From: Bacteroidales bacterium UBA1309 | GTDB taxonomy: Bacteria > Bacteroidota > Bacteroidia > Bacteroidales > Dysgonomonadaceae | Direction of reading: 5' to 3' | Assembly: GCA_002307185.1 (NCBI GenBank) | Contig: DBTT01000032.1 | Span: 1-50,572 of the forward strand | DNA: 50,572 bases | Part shown: one piece after another, positions 18,756 through 27,970 of the stretch | Layout of the letters: each line of letters opens with the position of its first letter | How positions within the stretch are numbered: the first letter of the stretch is position 1 | The notes under the pieces: model-generated | The model's database searches: none | What the model saw: the letters and a program-made list of their open reading frames with translations, nothing else | Told to the model about the DNA's origin: nothing | Program-made: the position numbers and the translations under genes

Positions 18756-20984
18756 TTAGAATACGGTCGTAATAGTACGGTTTATCACGTCTTCTTGCTG
18801 CTCACGGGTCAATTTCACAAAGTTAACGGCATAGCCAGACACACGGATTGTCAACTGTGGGTAGTTTTCAGGATGATTCATTGCATCGATTAGCAAATCC
18901 CTATTGAAAACATTCACATTCAGGTGATGGCCGGTCTTGTTGAAATATCCATCCAATAAACCGGAAAGGTTTGATGCTTTTTCATCGCGGCTCTTTCCAA
19001 GAGTGTCCGGAGTGATGGCAAAGGTATAAGAAATTCCGTCATTGGCGTGTTCGAAAGGCAATTTTGCGACTGAAGAAAGAGAAGCCACAGCGCCTTTTGT
19101 GTCGCGTCCGTGCATAGGGTTGGCGCCCGGAGCAAAAGGAGTGCCTGCGCGACGGCCGTCGGGCGTGTTTCCTGTTTTTTTGCCGTAAACCACATTCGAC
19201 GTGATAGTCAACACCGATTGTGTCGGTATTGCATTCTTATACATCTTGTGCCGGCGAATTTTGTTCATGAACAATTCCACGACTTTCACGGCAAACTCGT
19301 CTGTTTTTTCATCGTTGTTTCCGAAAGGCACGTAGTCTTTTTCAATCACATAGTCGATGGCATCGCCGTCCTGATCGCGGATGATGCGTACACGGCCATA
19401 TTTGATGGCTGCAAAAGAGTCTGCGATAATAGACAAGCCGGAAATGCCGAATGCTTGTGTGCGGCGTACATCCACATCGTGCAAAGCCATTTCAAGTGCT
19501 TCGTACGAATATTTATCGTGCATGTAGTGGATGATATTCAACGATTTTACGTATGTTTCGGATAGCCAATCCAACATCTTGTCGAATTTTCCCCACACTT
19601 CGTTGAATTCGAGGTAGTCACCTGTCACACGTTCGAAAACCGTAGGGGTTACCTGTGCTTTTGTTTTTTCGTCTTTTCCTCCGTTGATTGCATACAATAG
19701 CGCCTTTGGAAGGTTGGCGCGTGCGCCGAAGAATTGCATTTGTTTTCCAATCTCCATGGGTGAAACGCAGCAAGCGATGCCGTAGTCGTCTCCCAATTGT
19801 GGACGCATGATGTCGTCGTTCTCGTATTGAAGGGAAGAGGTGTCGATAGAAACCTTTGAGCAGTAGTTTTTCCAATTTTCAGGAAGGCTTTCGCTCCAAA
19901 GTACGGTCAGGTTTGGTTCGGGAGCCGGTCCGAGGTTATACAAGGTGTGCAACATGCGGTAGCTGTTTCTTGTGACCATCGACTTTCCGCTGTTAGCCAT
20001 GCCACCCAATGATTCTGTCACCCAAACTGGGTCGCCAGAGAATAGCTCATCGTATTCCGGAGTACGCAAGAAACGGACAATGCGCAATTTCATGACGAAA
20101 TGGTCGATCATTTCTTGGGCTTGTTCTTCGGTGATGATGCCGTTTTGCAAATCCCTTTCGATATAGATGTCCAGGAATGTAGTCACACGGCCAAGGCTCA
20201 TGGCTGCACCGTTTTGATCTTTGATGGCGGCCAAGTAGGCGAAATAAGTCCATTGTATTGCCTTTTGGGCAGAATCTGCGGGTTGTGAAATGTCGAAACC
20301 GTAAGAAGCTGCCATCCGTTTCAGTGCTTTCAATGCACTGATTTGTTGGCTCAGTTCCTCACGGAGACGAATCACGTCGTCTGTCAATTCGTCCGGATCA
20401 CAAGCCTTGAAGCGAGCTTCGCGTTCCACGATCAATCGGTCAACGCCATACAAGGCCACGCGGCGGTAGTCACCGATGATGCGGCCACGTCCGTAGGCAT
20501 CGGGCAAACCAGTGATGATGCCGTTGCTTCTAGCATTTCTGATGCTTTGGGTGTAGGCTGCGAACACACCTTCGTTATGGGTTCTTCTGTATTTTGTGAA
20601 AATTTCTTTTGTAACGGGATCCAATTCATAACCATACTCCTGAAGGCTTTGTTCCACCATACGAAGTCCTCCGTTGGGGAATATTCCTCTTTTCAAAGGC
20701 TTGTCGGTCTGTACACCTACTATTTTTTCTAACGATCGATCGATGTAGCCCGGGCCGTAAGCATCTACTTGTGACGGAATCTTAGTCTCCGCATCATAGA
20801 CGCCTTTTCTCTTTTCTTCGACAAACATTTCCGAGAGTTTTGCCCAAAGCGTGTCCGTTGCTTCAGTGGGGCCGCTCAAAAACGATTCATCTCCAGTGTA
20901 TTCAGTGTAGTTTTGGACAATGAAATCATTTATGTTGATCTCATCTTTCCATCTTTGACCTTTAAAGCCTTTGTAAGCCTCCAT
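18756..20984 (-). CDS. pflB: Formate C-acetyltransferase (pyruvate formate-lyase)
   Basis: Glycyl radical enzyme converting pyruvate and CoA to acetyl-CoA and formate, 742 aa, the normal length. The catalytic cysteine pair is Cys405-Cys406 in GIACCVSPMEIG. The glycyl radical site is Gly717 in TIRVSGYAVNF, followed by the standard 25-residue tail. A Bacteroidales-type promoter lies just upstream. It indicates mixed-acid fermentation in an anaerobe. pflA follows on the same strand. Confidence 0.98.
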   Translation of the reverse strand: MEAYKGFKGQRWKDEININDFIVQNYTEYTGDESFLSGPTEATDTLWAKLSEMFVEEKRKGVYDAETKIPSQVDAYGPGYIDRSLEKIVGVQTDKPLKRGIFPNGGLRMVEQSLQEYGYELDPVTKEIFTKYRRTHNEGVFAAYTQSIRNARSNGIITGLPDAYGRGRIIGDYRRVALYGVDRLIVEREARFKACDPDELTDDVIRLREELSQQISALKALKRMAASYGFDISQPADSAQKAIQWTYFAYLAAIKDQNGAAMSLGRVTTFLDIYIERDLQNGIITEEQAQEMIDHFVMKLRIVRFLRTPEYDELFSGDPVWVTESLGGMANSGKSMVTRNSYRMLHTLYNLGPAPEPNLTVLWSESLPENWKNYCSKVSIDTSSLQYENDDIMRPQLGDDYGIACCVSPMEIGKQMQFFGARANLPKALLYAINGGKDEKTKAQVTPTVFERVTGDYLEFNEVWGKFDKMLDWLSETYVKSLNIIHYMHDKYSYEALEMALHDVDVRRTQAFGISGLSIIADSFAAIKYGRVRIIRDQDGDAIDYVIEKDYVPFGNNDEKTDEFAVKVVELFMNKIRRHKMYKNAIPTQSVLTITSNVVYGKKTGNTPDGRRAGTPFAPGANPMHGRDTKGAVASLSSVAKLPFEHANDGISYTFAITPDTLGKSRDEKASNLSGLLDGYFNKTGHHLNVNVFNRDLLIDAMNHPENYPQLTIRVSGYAVNFVKLTREQQEDVINRTITTVF

Positions 20985-21039
20985 TATTCATTAAAATTTA
21001 AATGGTTTGTAACTTTAGCGATGTAATTAATTGGTAATG

Positions 21040-21084
21040 CAAAGATACGAATTATTCTTTAAATTGCTAACTCGAAATAGCAAT
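21040..21084 (-). promoter_or_regulatory. pflB promoter with overlapping palindrome
   Basis: On the minus strand, TTAG (21067-21070), a 19-nt spacer and TATCTTTG (21040-21047) match the Bacteroidales promoter, about 55 nt from the pflB start codon. A perfect 7-bp inverted repeat with an 8-nt spacer (ATTGCTA 21063-21069, TAGCAAT 21078-21084) overlaps the upstream element and could be an operator for a dimeric regulator. It does not match the textbook CRP or FNR site. Confidence 0.6.
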
Positions 21085-21408
21085 ATAGATAAAAATAATA
21101 TGCTGAAGAGCATGATTTATTTGTGTGCAATGATAATTCGTTAATAATATGTTATTTCTACACAAACTGATTTGAAATTTGGTTAACAGTTCCTGGTAAT
21201 TGCTACTTGTCTCATTTTTTATAAAATCAGGCATTCTTACTTGGAATGCTATATAAATTTATTTTTGATTTTTCGAGTCGGAATTACGCAAAATTCCTAG
21301 AAGTTCTGAATTTTTCTTTGTGAACTCAGCGTGGTATTGAAATCTGTTTTTCCATATGTGCAGCGTATCCATGAATTAAAACAGTCTTTCCTCGAAATCA
21401 AAATAGAT
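21085..21408. other. AT-rich intergenic region upstream of pflB
   Basis: This stretch lies upstream of pflB and beyond the 3' end of the DUF493 gene. It is strongly AT-rich, with stop codons in all frames. I see a small hairpin (ATGCT-GAAG-AGCAT, 21100-21113) and no ORF with protein-like composition. Confidence 0.5.
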
Positions 21409-21726
21409 CTACAACATAACCACCCCTTTTATTGTAGCCACTTCCTGATAGTAATTGATAATCTCATCCGCATTTTTGGCTAATAGCTTAACGGTGGCAC
21501 TTGTGTATTTTCCATTGCTGCTGTCTCTTGATGAAAAGCTAGCATTCGAATTTTCAAAAATAGCGTGTAGCATCGCAATATTGCTTTGCTCTGCCGGGAC
21601 AATAAATTTGAAAATATAATTGGTGGGAAAAGAGTGGGCTTGGTTCAGCTTCTCTTTAAATTTTCGATAAAAATCTGTTTGGCTCTGATTATCGTTACTT
21701 TCAAATATTTCAATTTTTTCTTCCAT
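21409..21726 (-). CDS. DUF493 (YbeD-like) family protein
   Basis: A small cytosolic protein of 105 aa. The pattern FPTNYIFKFIVP, then SSRDSSNGKYTSATVKLLAKNADEIINYYQEV, then GVVML at the C-terminus is the DUF493/YbeD ferredoxin-like fold (beta-alpha-beta-beta-alpha-beta). YbeD-type proteins are proposed allosteric or regulatory subunits; no firm function is known in Bacteroidota. It lies 82 nt downstream of topB and may be co-transcribed with it. A regulatory ligand-binding role would be inference only. Confidence 0.85.
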   Translation of the reverse strand: MEEKIEIFESNDNQSQTDFYRKFKEKLNQAHSFPTNYIFKFIVPAEQSNIAMLHAIFENSNASFSSRDSSNGKYTSATVKLLAKNADEIINYYQEVATIKGVVML

Positions 21727-21808
21727 ATATTCAATTTATCGAATTAAGTCAAATACTGAGCGAATGTTTCAAAGCTGGCAATTTGTCAGACAAGCTTTCT
21801 CCATTTTT

Positions 21809-23851
21809 TTATTCCTTGAATGGTATCCGGAAGCTGCATCCCGATTTCCATTCAGAACAGCCATAAGCCGTTTTTCCTTTGATCACCTTTCCTTTACCAC
21901 ACAACGGGCATATTTCAGGAATAGATTCTACTGCTGCAGCGGGTTTCGGTGTTTTTTCTGCTGGCGTTTCTTTTCTTTCCCTTGGCTTGCGGGGTTTCGA
22001 TTCTTTGGGTTTGCTTTCCTTTTTACTTTCGGCTTTTTCGTCGGGTTTGGGCGTTTCGATGGCGATGGCTTTTCCCCACTCACTTTTCACGCGTACCACG
22101 ATGTCGTTCACCATTTGCTTCAGTTCGTCCAGAAACTGTTTGGTGTCGTACTGCTTGCTTTCTATCTGGCGAAGTTTTTTTTCCCAGATTCCGGTCAATT
22201 CAGCCGATTTCAGCAAATCGTATTGAATGGTTTGAATGAGTTGGACACCCGTCTGAGTTGCATAAAGGGATTTTCGTTCCTTGCGGATATAATTGCGCTT
22301 GAACAAGGTTTCGATGATATTTGCCCGGGTCGAAGGGCGACCGATTCCGTTTTCCTTGAGTGCATCCCGCAATTCTTCGTCGTCCACCAACTTTCCCGCA
22401 GTCTCCATTGCCCGCAACAAAGTGGCTTCGGTATGATATTTCGGCGGTTGCGTCCATTTTTCAGACAAGGCGGGTTCGTGTGGCCCCGATTCGCCGATAG
22501 AAAATTCTGGTAAAATGGCTTCCTCGTCTTTGTCGTTATCTTCTTCTTCGTTCTGGTTGGCTTTTGTATCAAACACGACACGCCAGCCAGGTTCGAGTAT
22601 TTGTTTTCCAGTAGCTTTGAATTCCACTTTGGCGGCTTCCCCAAGAATCGTGGTAGTGGAAATCTTGCAATTCGGATAAAAGGCGGCAATAAACCGGCGG
22701 GTGACCAAATCGTACACCTTCCGCTCGGCTTCGGTGATGTTATTGGCACGCACTCCGGTGGGAATAATGGCGTGGTGGTCGGTCACCTTGCTGTTGTCGA
22801 ATACTTTTCTCGATTTCAGGATTTTTTTTCCGGCCAAGATGGGTGCAGTCCAGCTTTCATATCCAGCCAAGCCTTTCAGTATATTTGGTACTTTTGGGTA
22901 AATGTCGTCGCTCAAAAAAGTGGTGTCCACACGAGGATAAGTGGTCAGCTTTTTTTCGTAAAGCGACTGGATGGTTTTTAGCGTGTCTTCTGCCGACAGC
23001 GAGAATTTCTTGTTGCATTCCACTTGCAACGATGTCAAGTCGAACAAGCGTGGAGGGAGTTCGTCCCCTTTTTTTGTCGTAACATCCGTTACTTCAAACA
23101 ACGAATGGATGATTGTTTCGAGAAACTGTGTGCCTTCTTCAACGGATGTAAACCTCCCTTTCGTTGCCGAGAATAGCGTATTTCGATAAACTGTTTTCAG
23201 CTCCCAATAAGCTTCCGGTTTGAAATTCTCGATTTCCAATTGGCGGTTCACTATCAGTGCTAGGGTAGGGGTCTGTACCCTTCCGATGGAAAGCACCGAC
23301 CTGTTTTGTCCGTATTTGATGGTGTAGAGCCGGGTAGCATTCATCCCAAGCAACCAGTCGCCGATGGCGCGGGCCATTCCTGCTTCGTACAAGCTGCGAA
23401 AATCGTCTTGGTCTTTCAGCTTTTCAAATCCTTCGCGGATAGCATCTTCCGTCAGCGATGAGATCCATAATCGTTTCACCGGGCACTTGCATCCCGCCTT
23501 TTGCATCACCCAGCGTTGGATCAGTTCTCCTTCCTGGCCGGCATCACCGCAGTTGATCACCTCGTCAGCATTGGCAAGCAGAGATTCTATAACTGAAAAT
23601 TGTTTTCTTATTCCATCGTTATCAATCACTTTGATCCCAAATTTGGGTGGAATCATCGGCAGCATTTCCAGCCGCCAGCTTTTCCATTGGGCATAGTATT
23701 CGTGGGGTTCTTTGAGGGTGCAAAGATGACCGAAAGTCCAGGTCACCTGATATCCGTTTCCTTCTAAGTAGCCATCTTTGCGGGTGTTGGCTTTCAATAT
23801 GGTGGCAATTTCACGTGCCACGCTTGGTTTTTCGGCGATGCAGACTTTCAT
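21809..23851 (-). CDS. topB: DNA topoisomerase III
   Basis: Type IA topoisomerase, 680 aa, relaxing and decatenating DNA by single-strand passage. The TOPRIM domain starts at MKVCIAEKPSVAREIA and contains NCGDAGQEGELIQRW (acidic metal site). The catalytic tyrosine is about Tyr305 in TTYPRVDTTFLSDD. Another core motif is ENGIGRPSTRANIIETL. The C-terminus has a charged Lys/Glu/Pro linker (about 590-645) and one zinc-ribbon-like motif CPLCGKG...CSEWKSGC. The large number of Bacteroidota topoisomerase III copies linked to mobile elements was considered, but the neighbours here are housekeeping genes. The heptad-repeat hairpin lies directly before its start. Confidence 0.95.
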   Translation of the reverse strand: MKVCIAEKPSVAREIATILKANTRKDGYLEGNGYQVTWTFGHLCTLKEPHEYYAQWKSWRLEMLPMIPPKFGIKVIDNDGIRKQFSVIESLLANADEVINCGDAGQEGELIQRWVMQKAGCKCPVKRLWISSLTEDAIREGFEKLKDQDDFRSLYEAGMARAIGDWLLGMNATRLYTIKYGQNRSVLSIGRVQTPTLALIVNRQLEIENFKPEAYWELKTVYRNTLFSATKGRFTSVEEGTQFLETIIHSLFEVTDVTTKKGDELPPRLFDLTSLQVECNKKFSLSAEDTLKTIQSLYEKKLTTYPRVDTTFLSDDIYPKVPNILKGLAGYESWTAPILAGKKILKSRKVFDNSKVTDHHAIIPTGVRANNITEAERKVYDLVTRRFIAAFYPNCKISTTTILGEAAKVEFKATGKQILEPGWRVVFDTKANQNEEEDNDKDEEAILPEFSIGESGPHEPALSEKWTQPPKYHTEATLLRAMETAGKLVDDEELRDALKENGIGRPSTRANIIETLFKRNYIRKERKSLYATQTGVQLIQTIQYDLLKSAELTGIWEKKLRQIESKQYDTKQFLDELKQMVNDIVVRVKSEWGKAIAIETPKPDEKAESKKESKPKESKPRKPRERKETPAEKTPKPAAAVESIPEICPLCGKGKVIKGKTAYGCSEWKSGCSFRIPFKE

Positions 23852-23857
23852 TGTTTG

Positions 23858-23939
23858 TAGCTTTTAGCCACTAGCCGCTAGCCATTAGCTGTTAGCAAAT
23901 AAAAAGCTAACGGCTAATCGTTAAAAGCTAAGAGCTATT
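23858..23939. repeat. Heptad TAGC repeat forming a long imperfect hairpin
   Basis: Between panB and topB. The left arm reads as 7-nt units containing TAGC (TTTAGCC, ACTAGCC, GCTAGCC, ATTAGCT, GTTAGC) and ends at 23896. After an 8-nt loop (23897-23904) the right arm has the complementary unit GCTAA in the same 7-nt phase (GCTAACG, GCTAATC, GTTAAAA, GCTAAGA, GCTAT). The arms pair almost completely near the loop (23885-23896 with 23905-23916) and in 4-bp blocks further out. There is no ORF inside. Confidence 0.75.
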
Positions 23940-23941
23940 TA

Positions 23942-24760
23942 TCAGTAACTTTCGTTCTCGTTGGGGAAATCTTGGGTTTTTACATCCTTGATATAAGCCT
24001 GAACGGCAGAAGTTATTACAGCGTGCAGGTCTGCATAACGTCTGAGGAATTTCGGTGAAAAGTTCTTGTTGATCCCGAGCATATCGTGCATCACCAAGAC
24101 TTGGCCATCCACTTTTCCGCCGGCACCGATACCAATGATTGGAATTTGAAGCCCTGTAGCGACCTTGCCAGCTAATTTGGCCGGGATTTTTTCTAAAACA
24201 ATGCCGAAACAGCCAACTTCTTGAAGCAATTGGGCATCCCGAACCAATTTTTCTGCTTCTGACTCGTCTTTTGCCCGCACGTTGTAAGTGCCGTATTTGT
24301 TGATCGATTGAGGCATCAATCCAAGGTGTCCCATTACAGGGATTCCGGCATCAATTATTTTTCTTATATCAGCTATGATCTCTTCGCCGCCTTCAATTTT
24401 GATGGCGTCGGCTCCGGTTTCTTTCATCACACGGATAGCTGCTTCGAGCGACAGCAAGGGGTTTCCTGAAACCGTACCGAAAGGCATGTCCACCACAACC
24501 AACGATCGTTTTACTGCATTCACCACCGATTTCCCGTGGTAAATCATCTGGTTGAGCGTCATGGGCAGGGTGGTGACGTTTCCTACCATCACATTGGATG
24601 CAGAATCTCCCACGAGGATAATATCCATCCCGGCTTGGTCGATAATGCTAGCCATCGAATAGTCGTAGGCGGTGAGCATCGAGATTTTTTCTCCCCGTTT
24701 TTTCATCTCAATCAGACGATGTGTCGTCACTTTCCGTGAGTCTTCCGTGTATGTTGACAT
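23942..24760 (-). CDS. panB: 3-methyl-2-oxobutanoate hydroxymethyltransferase
   Basis: Ketopantoate synthase, first committed step of pantothenate/CoA synthesis: transfers a hydroxymethyl group from 5,10-methylene-THF to 2-oxoisovalerate. 272 aa, cytosolic TIM barrel. Signature segments: MLTAYDYSMASIIDQAG, LVGDSASNVMVG (Mg2+-binding Asp), MGHLGLMPQSIN, GIVLEKIPA (catalytic Glu) and IGIGAGGKVDGQVLVMHDMLG. The gene is alone on its strand with the topB gene 90 nt downstream across the heptad hairpin. Start ATG 24760 agrees with the family N-terminus. Confidence 0.97.
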   Translation of the reverse strand: MSTYTEDSRKVTTHRLIEMKKRGEKISMLTAYDYSMASIIDQAGMDIILVGDSASNVMVGNVTTLPMTLNQMIYHGKSVVNAVKRSLVVVDMPFGTVSGNPLLSLEAAIRVMKETGADAIKIEGGEEIIADIRKIIDAGIPVMGHLGLMPQSINKYGTYNVRAKDESEAEKLVRDAQLLQEVGCFGIVLEKIPAKLAGKVATGLQIPIIGIGAGGKVDGQVLVMHDMLGINKNFSPKFLRRYADLHAVITSAVQAYIKDVKTQDFPNENESY

Positions 24761-24842
24761 TGCGATATAAGTTTAATCCTGAATCAAAATTTTTTGAAGC
24801 CAACAAAGGTACAAAAAAAGGCGGAATTAGTTTTTCAGGAAT

Positions 24843-24884
24843 AAAAAAAGCCGTTCTAAACATGGGCTTGTTTAGAACGGCTTT
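24843..24884 (-). terminator. Intrinsic terminator of the OmpP1/FadL-type gene
   Basis: A perfect 15-bp stem (24847-24861 with 24870-24884, AAAGCCGTTCTAAAC) encloses an 8-nt loop. On the minus strand the stem ends in TTT and continues as TTTT. It lies 25 nt beyond the stop codon at 24909 and insulates panB. Confidence 0.93.
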
Positions 24885-24908
24885 CTTATATACTTGTTTG
24901 TTTTTTTA

Positions 24909-26493
24909 TTAGAATCTGAACCCGAATGTCAGCAATCCAGAAAAAGTATTTGTCTTCAATTCAGCAGGGACCACACCCAAATCGGTGTCGTCAGAGAAAA
25001 ACAGGTTTGAAAACGGATACAACTCTGATTTCTGAGATTTCATGATAAATGCCACATCAGTGTAGAAACTTTTTGAAAAACGATACCCCAGTCCATAAGT
25101 GATGTAGTTGGCATCGCCTTCGAGGGTGAAGTTGGTGAGAGTTCCTCCGGTGACCACTTCTTTCAATCCGTTTTTAAAATCTGCTTCAAGCGGAGTTTGC
25201 TGCCACATGTAACCAACGCGTCCCGAGAACTGAGGGGTGAAACGTACCTCTGCACCAAGCTTCAATGTGCTAGCGGCTTTGAAGTCTTCACTAATGTACT
25301 GTTTCTGACTATTTGTCCACGTAATATCATTGTCATCCGACAGCTTCATGTTTTTATAATTTGTCAACTCATAGTCGGCACTGAGGATAGCTATCTGGCC
25401 GATGATGCCGGCCAGGCTGAAGGTGTATCTGTCAGGAGTACGCATGTTGTAATCTACATAGCCAACGCCTGTACTCGTAGTGCCCGCTTCATATGTTGCG
25501 TCAGTTACATAGTCATTTAGTTGATCGGTAATACTTGCTCCATAGTGGTCTGTCATCGAATACCAAGTCGGAGATTGGTAAGAAAATCCTAAACGAAGGG
25601 CATTTACGGGTTTGTAGATTAGTCCAAGATTGAACTGGAATCCACTGCCTTCTGTCTTTAAATAGTTTTCGAGATAATAGTAATTGTTGTCCGTTTCAAA
25701 ATCTTCTTCGTAATTTGAGTACATATTGTAACTAATGTCAGTTACAGATAAGGTTAGCCCTATGCTCAATTTGTCACCAATGGTTGTCCCTGCGGTAAAA
25801 TCATATTTATCTATAGACCCTTTTTCTTCCACATCAAGCCATGGGGTGACCGTTTCTCCTGTCGGCAATAATGAAGAGTAATAGGGATTGCTATCAGAAT
25901 CTAATCCCTTATAATTTATTAAATAGGAATTGTAGCCTAGGGCAGAAAGCCACGATATGCCTGTTGGAGGATCAAAGCTATCTGATGTTACTGAATTTGC
26001 CAAGTCGGACTTAGATGCTCCGTAGGATTTTTCCGCAATGTAGTCTGTCAATGAGAAAGATTGGTTTCCGCCGCCCATCCTGTATTTTGTGTCAAAATTT
26101 TTTAACCGGTTGTAGGCAAATCCGAAATTAATCCGGGGAACATCCGGATTGTCTGTCGGCACGGAAGCTATATAGCCCAGGTTGTTAAGATTGGATTTGA
26201 ACTTGCTGTCCTTCATGTCAAGGCCATTGGGGAAGGTCGTTTTGGTGTTTGCATTTTGGAAATTGAGTGTCGTGACAAATTCCGAGCTTTTGTAAACTCC
26301 AATTCCAGCAGGGTTAATGGCTACTCCGCTTAAGTCTCCGCCAAGAGCTCCAAAAGCCACCTCCCATGGCCACAGAACGGGCTGTACCTGTCAAATCGTT
26401 ACGCGACAGTTTGTACACATCCAACTCATTTTGTCCATATGTAGCTACTGATGATGTAGCAATCAGCGAGATAAGAAAAATAGTGCGTTTCAT
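24909..26493 (-). CDS. OmpP1/FadL/TodX-type outer-membrane protein, frameshifted near the 5' end
   Basis: Beta-barrel hydrophobic-compound porin family, with many alternating strands and a C-terminal Phe (LTFGFRF). The intact frame of 483 codons begins at GTG 26360 inside the conserved block, which is not a plausible start. In another frame, ATG 26493 gives a signal peptide (MKRTIFLISLIATSSVATYGQ) and then NELDVYKLSRNDLTGTARSVAMGG. Family members read GTARSxxMGGAFGALGGDLS without a break. Here the DNA ATGGGAGGTGGCTTTTGG needs one base removed (the T at 26359 on the minus strand) to join both parts. It is either a sequencing error or a recent inactivating insertion. The gene follows the Tyr/Trp-rich protein gene by 141 nt. 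Confidence 0.88.
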
Positions 26494-26540
26494 CTTGATT
26501 TTTTTAATTCAAAGAAATTTTCTTCTCGAAATAATTTTTA

Positions 26541-26589
26541 TTAAAGAAGGAGCATTTGAGAAAACATCATCTTCACCAATATGCTCCTT
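26541..26589 (-). terminator. Hairpin after the Tyr/Trp-rich protein gene
   Basis: A 9-bp perfect inverted repeat (AAGGAGCAT 26547-26555, ATGCTCCTT 26581-26589) has a 25-nt loop. On the minus strand the stem is followed by CTTTAATAAAAA. The long loop and weak T-tract make it a modest terminator candidate. Confidence 0.45.
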
Positions 26590-26634
26590 GTTTAGTTAGA
26601 ATTTAGTTATACCTTTTTTGCAGTGACCAATAAG

Positions 26635-27756
26635 CTATCTTCGTCCACCGCTTGAGCGTCCGCCTCCTCCAGAGCCACCGCTACTGCGACCGCTGGAGCT
26701 TGATGGTGCTGAATAGGTAGAGCTACTTCTTGTTGTAGGTGCCGAATAAGTTCTACTAGAATTCGATGAAGACTCGTTGGATGTTGACGAACGGCGATAA
26801 ACATAACTGGAATTTTGGCTGCTTCTTGTCGTTGCATCCGAAGATCTACTTGTGCGAGTGCGCATACTTGGCTGAGTGACATCGGATGAAGTGCTTGAAG
26901 ATCTTCTGTAAACATATCCTCCTCCATTAGTTGATCGATCGTTGTTTGCTGTGCTATAAGTGCTTGATCTTCTTCCGCCGTTAGCTGTAGAACTAATTAC
27001 TGAACGCGTTCCTGCAAGCGCATATCTTCCGCCGCTTGTAGAACTCCTTGTTTCTCCATACGCATAGTTACCACCCCTTCTTCCATTAGCACTGTATCTT
27101 CCTCCATAGTTGTAGCCACTTCCATAGTATGGGCGGTCGTACCAAGCGTAATAACTTCCATACCAAGGACTGTACCATCCGTAATAGCTGGCATAGTAAG
27201 GCCATCCGAATCCGTAGTACCACGGATCATACCAAGAACTATACCATCCGTTGTATAGGGTTGAATACCATGGATAATAACTTCCCCAGCCCCAGCCTAT
27301 GCTGAAGTCCCAATCCCTATAAGCGTAGTAGTCGTTGTAGTCGTCGTTCAAAACATACACATTGATCTGATCGTCGCTGGCTACTGTCACACTGTTCTCA
27401 GGATTGTGGTATTTTACGATTCTGTCTGTATATTCATAATCCTGATAATCCAAAGAGTCCACATCCGATGTGTCAGCATATTCTTCGGTATCCGGCGCTG
27501 TATCGCGGCGGTTATAGGCATCCACATCGAAGTTGGAATTGACATTCCCGGTGGTTTTTATGACCATGTCGCCATTGTCTTTGATGACAATGACTTTGCT
27601 TTTGGACTTCTTTGTTGTTTCAGATGAAGTGCTTTTTTGGGTAGTATTTGTGCTGCTTTCCGAAGAAGTACCATAAATATCATCCCATTCCTGAGCGCTT
27701 GCTAGCAATGAAACGGAAAAGGCCAAAGCAAAAATTGAAAATCTTAGTTTTTTCAT
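26635..27756 (-). CDS. Secreted low-complexity Tyr/Trp- and Ser/Arg-rich protein
   Basis: A 373-aa protein of unknown function. The signal peptide ends at LLASAQ. Residues about 20-60 are Ser/Thr/Lys rich, and about 60-150 are acidic, with a sequence resembling other Bacteroidales exported proteins (VIVIKDNGDMVIKTTGNV). Residues about 155-230 are extremely rich in Trp, Tyr and Gly (YYPWYSTLYNGWYSSWYDPW). The tail (about 230-373) is Ser/Arg/Gly rich with repeated YVYRRSS units and ends GGGGRSSGGRR. The composition suggests a surface-exposed, self-associating or adhesive protein; this is inference. It has its own promoter and is upstream of the OmpP1-type porin gene, so the two may be an envelope pair. 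Confidence 0.8.
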   Translation of the reverse strand: MKKLRFSIFALAFSVSLLASAQEWDDIYGTSSESSTNTTQKSTSSETTKKSKSKVIVIKDNGDMVIKTTGNVNSNFDVDAYNRRDTAPDTEEYADTSDVDSLDYQDYEYTDRIVKYHNPENSVTVASDDQINVYVLNDDYNDYYAYRDWDFSIGWGWGSYYPWYSTLYNGWYSSWYDPWYYGFGWPYYASYYGWYSPWYGSYYAWYDRPYYGSGYNYGGRYSANGRRGGNYAYGETRSSTSGGRYALAGTRSVISSTANGGRRSSTYSTANNDRSTNGGGYVYRRSSSTSSDVTQPSMRTRTSRSSDATTRSSQNSSYVYRRSSTSNESSSNSSRTYSAPTTRSSSTYSAPSSSSGRSSGGSGGGGRSSGGRR

Positions 27757-27817
27757 AATTCAGACCCTCCTATTGTTGAGAAAAATATTCTACTTTGTTT
27801 GAGCTTATTTGTCGCAA

Positions 27818-27880
27818 TAACGAAATTCCAGTTTCGTTACCTTTTTGTCCGCCTACTTTTTCGTAATAAGGACAAATATA
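27818..27880 (-). promoter_or_regulatory. -7 box and leader inverted repeat of the Tyr/Trp-rich protein gene
   Basis: TATATTTG on the minus strand (27873-27880) is a perfect TAnnTTTG box; no good -33 element is visible. Downstream in the leader is an 8-bp perfect inverted repeat (TAACGAAA 27818-27825, TTTCGTTA 27832-27839), which may be an operator or an mRNA hairpin. Confidence 0.5.
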
Positions 27881-27970
27881 AGTATTATTTTTAATTCAGT
27901 TTATTTGCTGTACTATAAAGACGTTATAAATAGCAAATAGTTGCATCTAGTTGTAGTTAAAAAAGTGTAA

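Noticed and set aside
21764..22513. 249-codon + strand frame opposite topB
   Set aside because: Phe/Arg-rich nonsense composition produced by the Lys/Glu-rich topB tail; topB itself is unambiguous.
23858..23939. CRISPR array
   Set aside because: Units are 7 nt without spacers of 30 nt and occur as inverted arms; no cas genes nearby.
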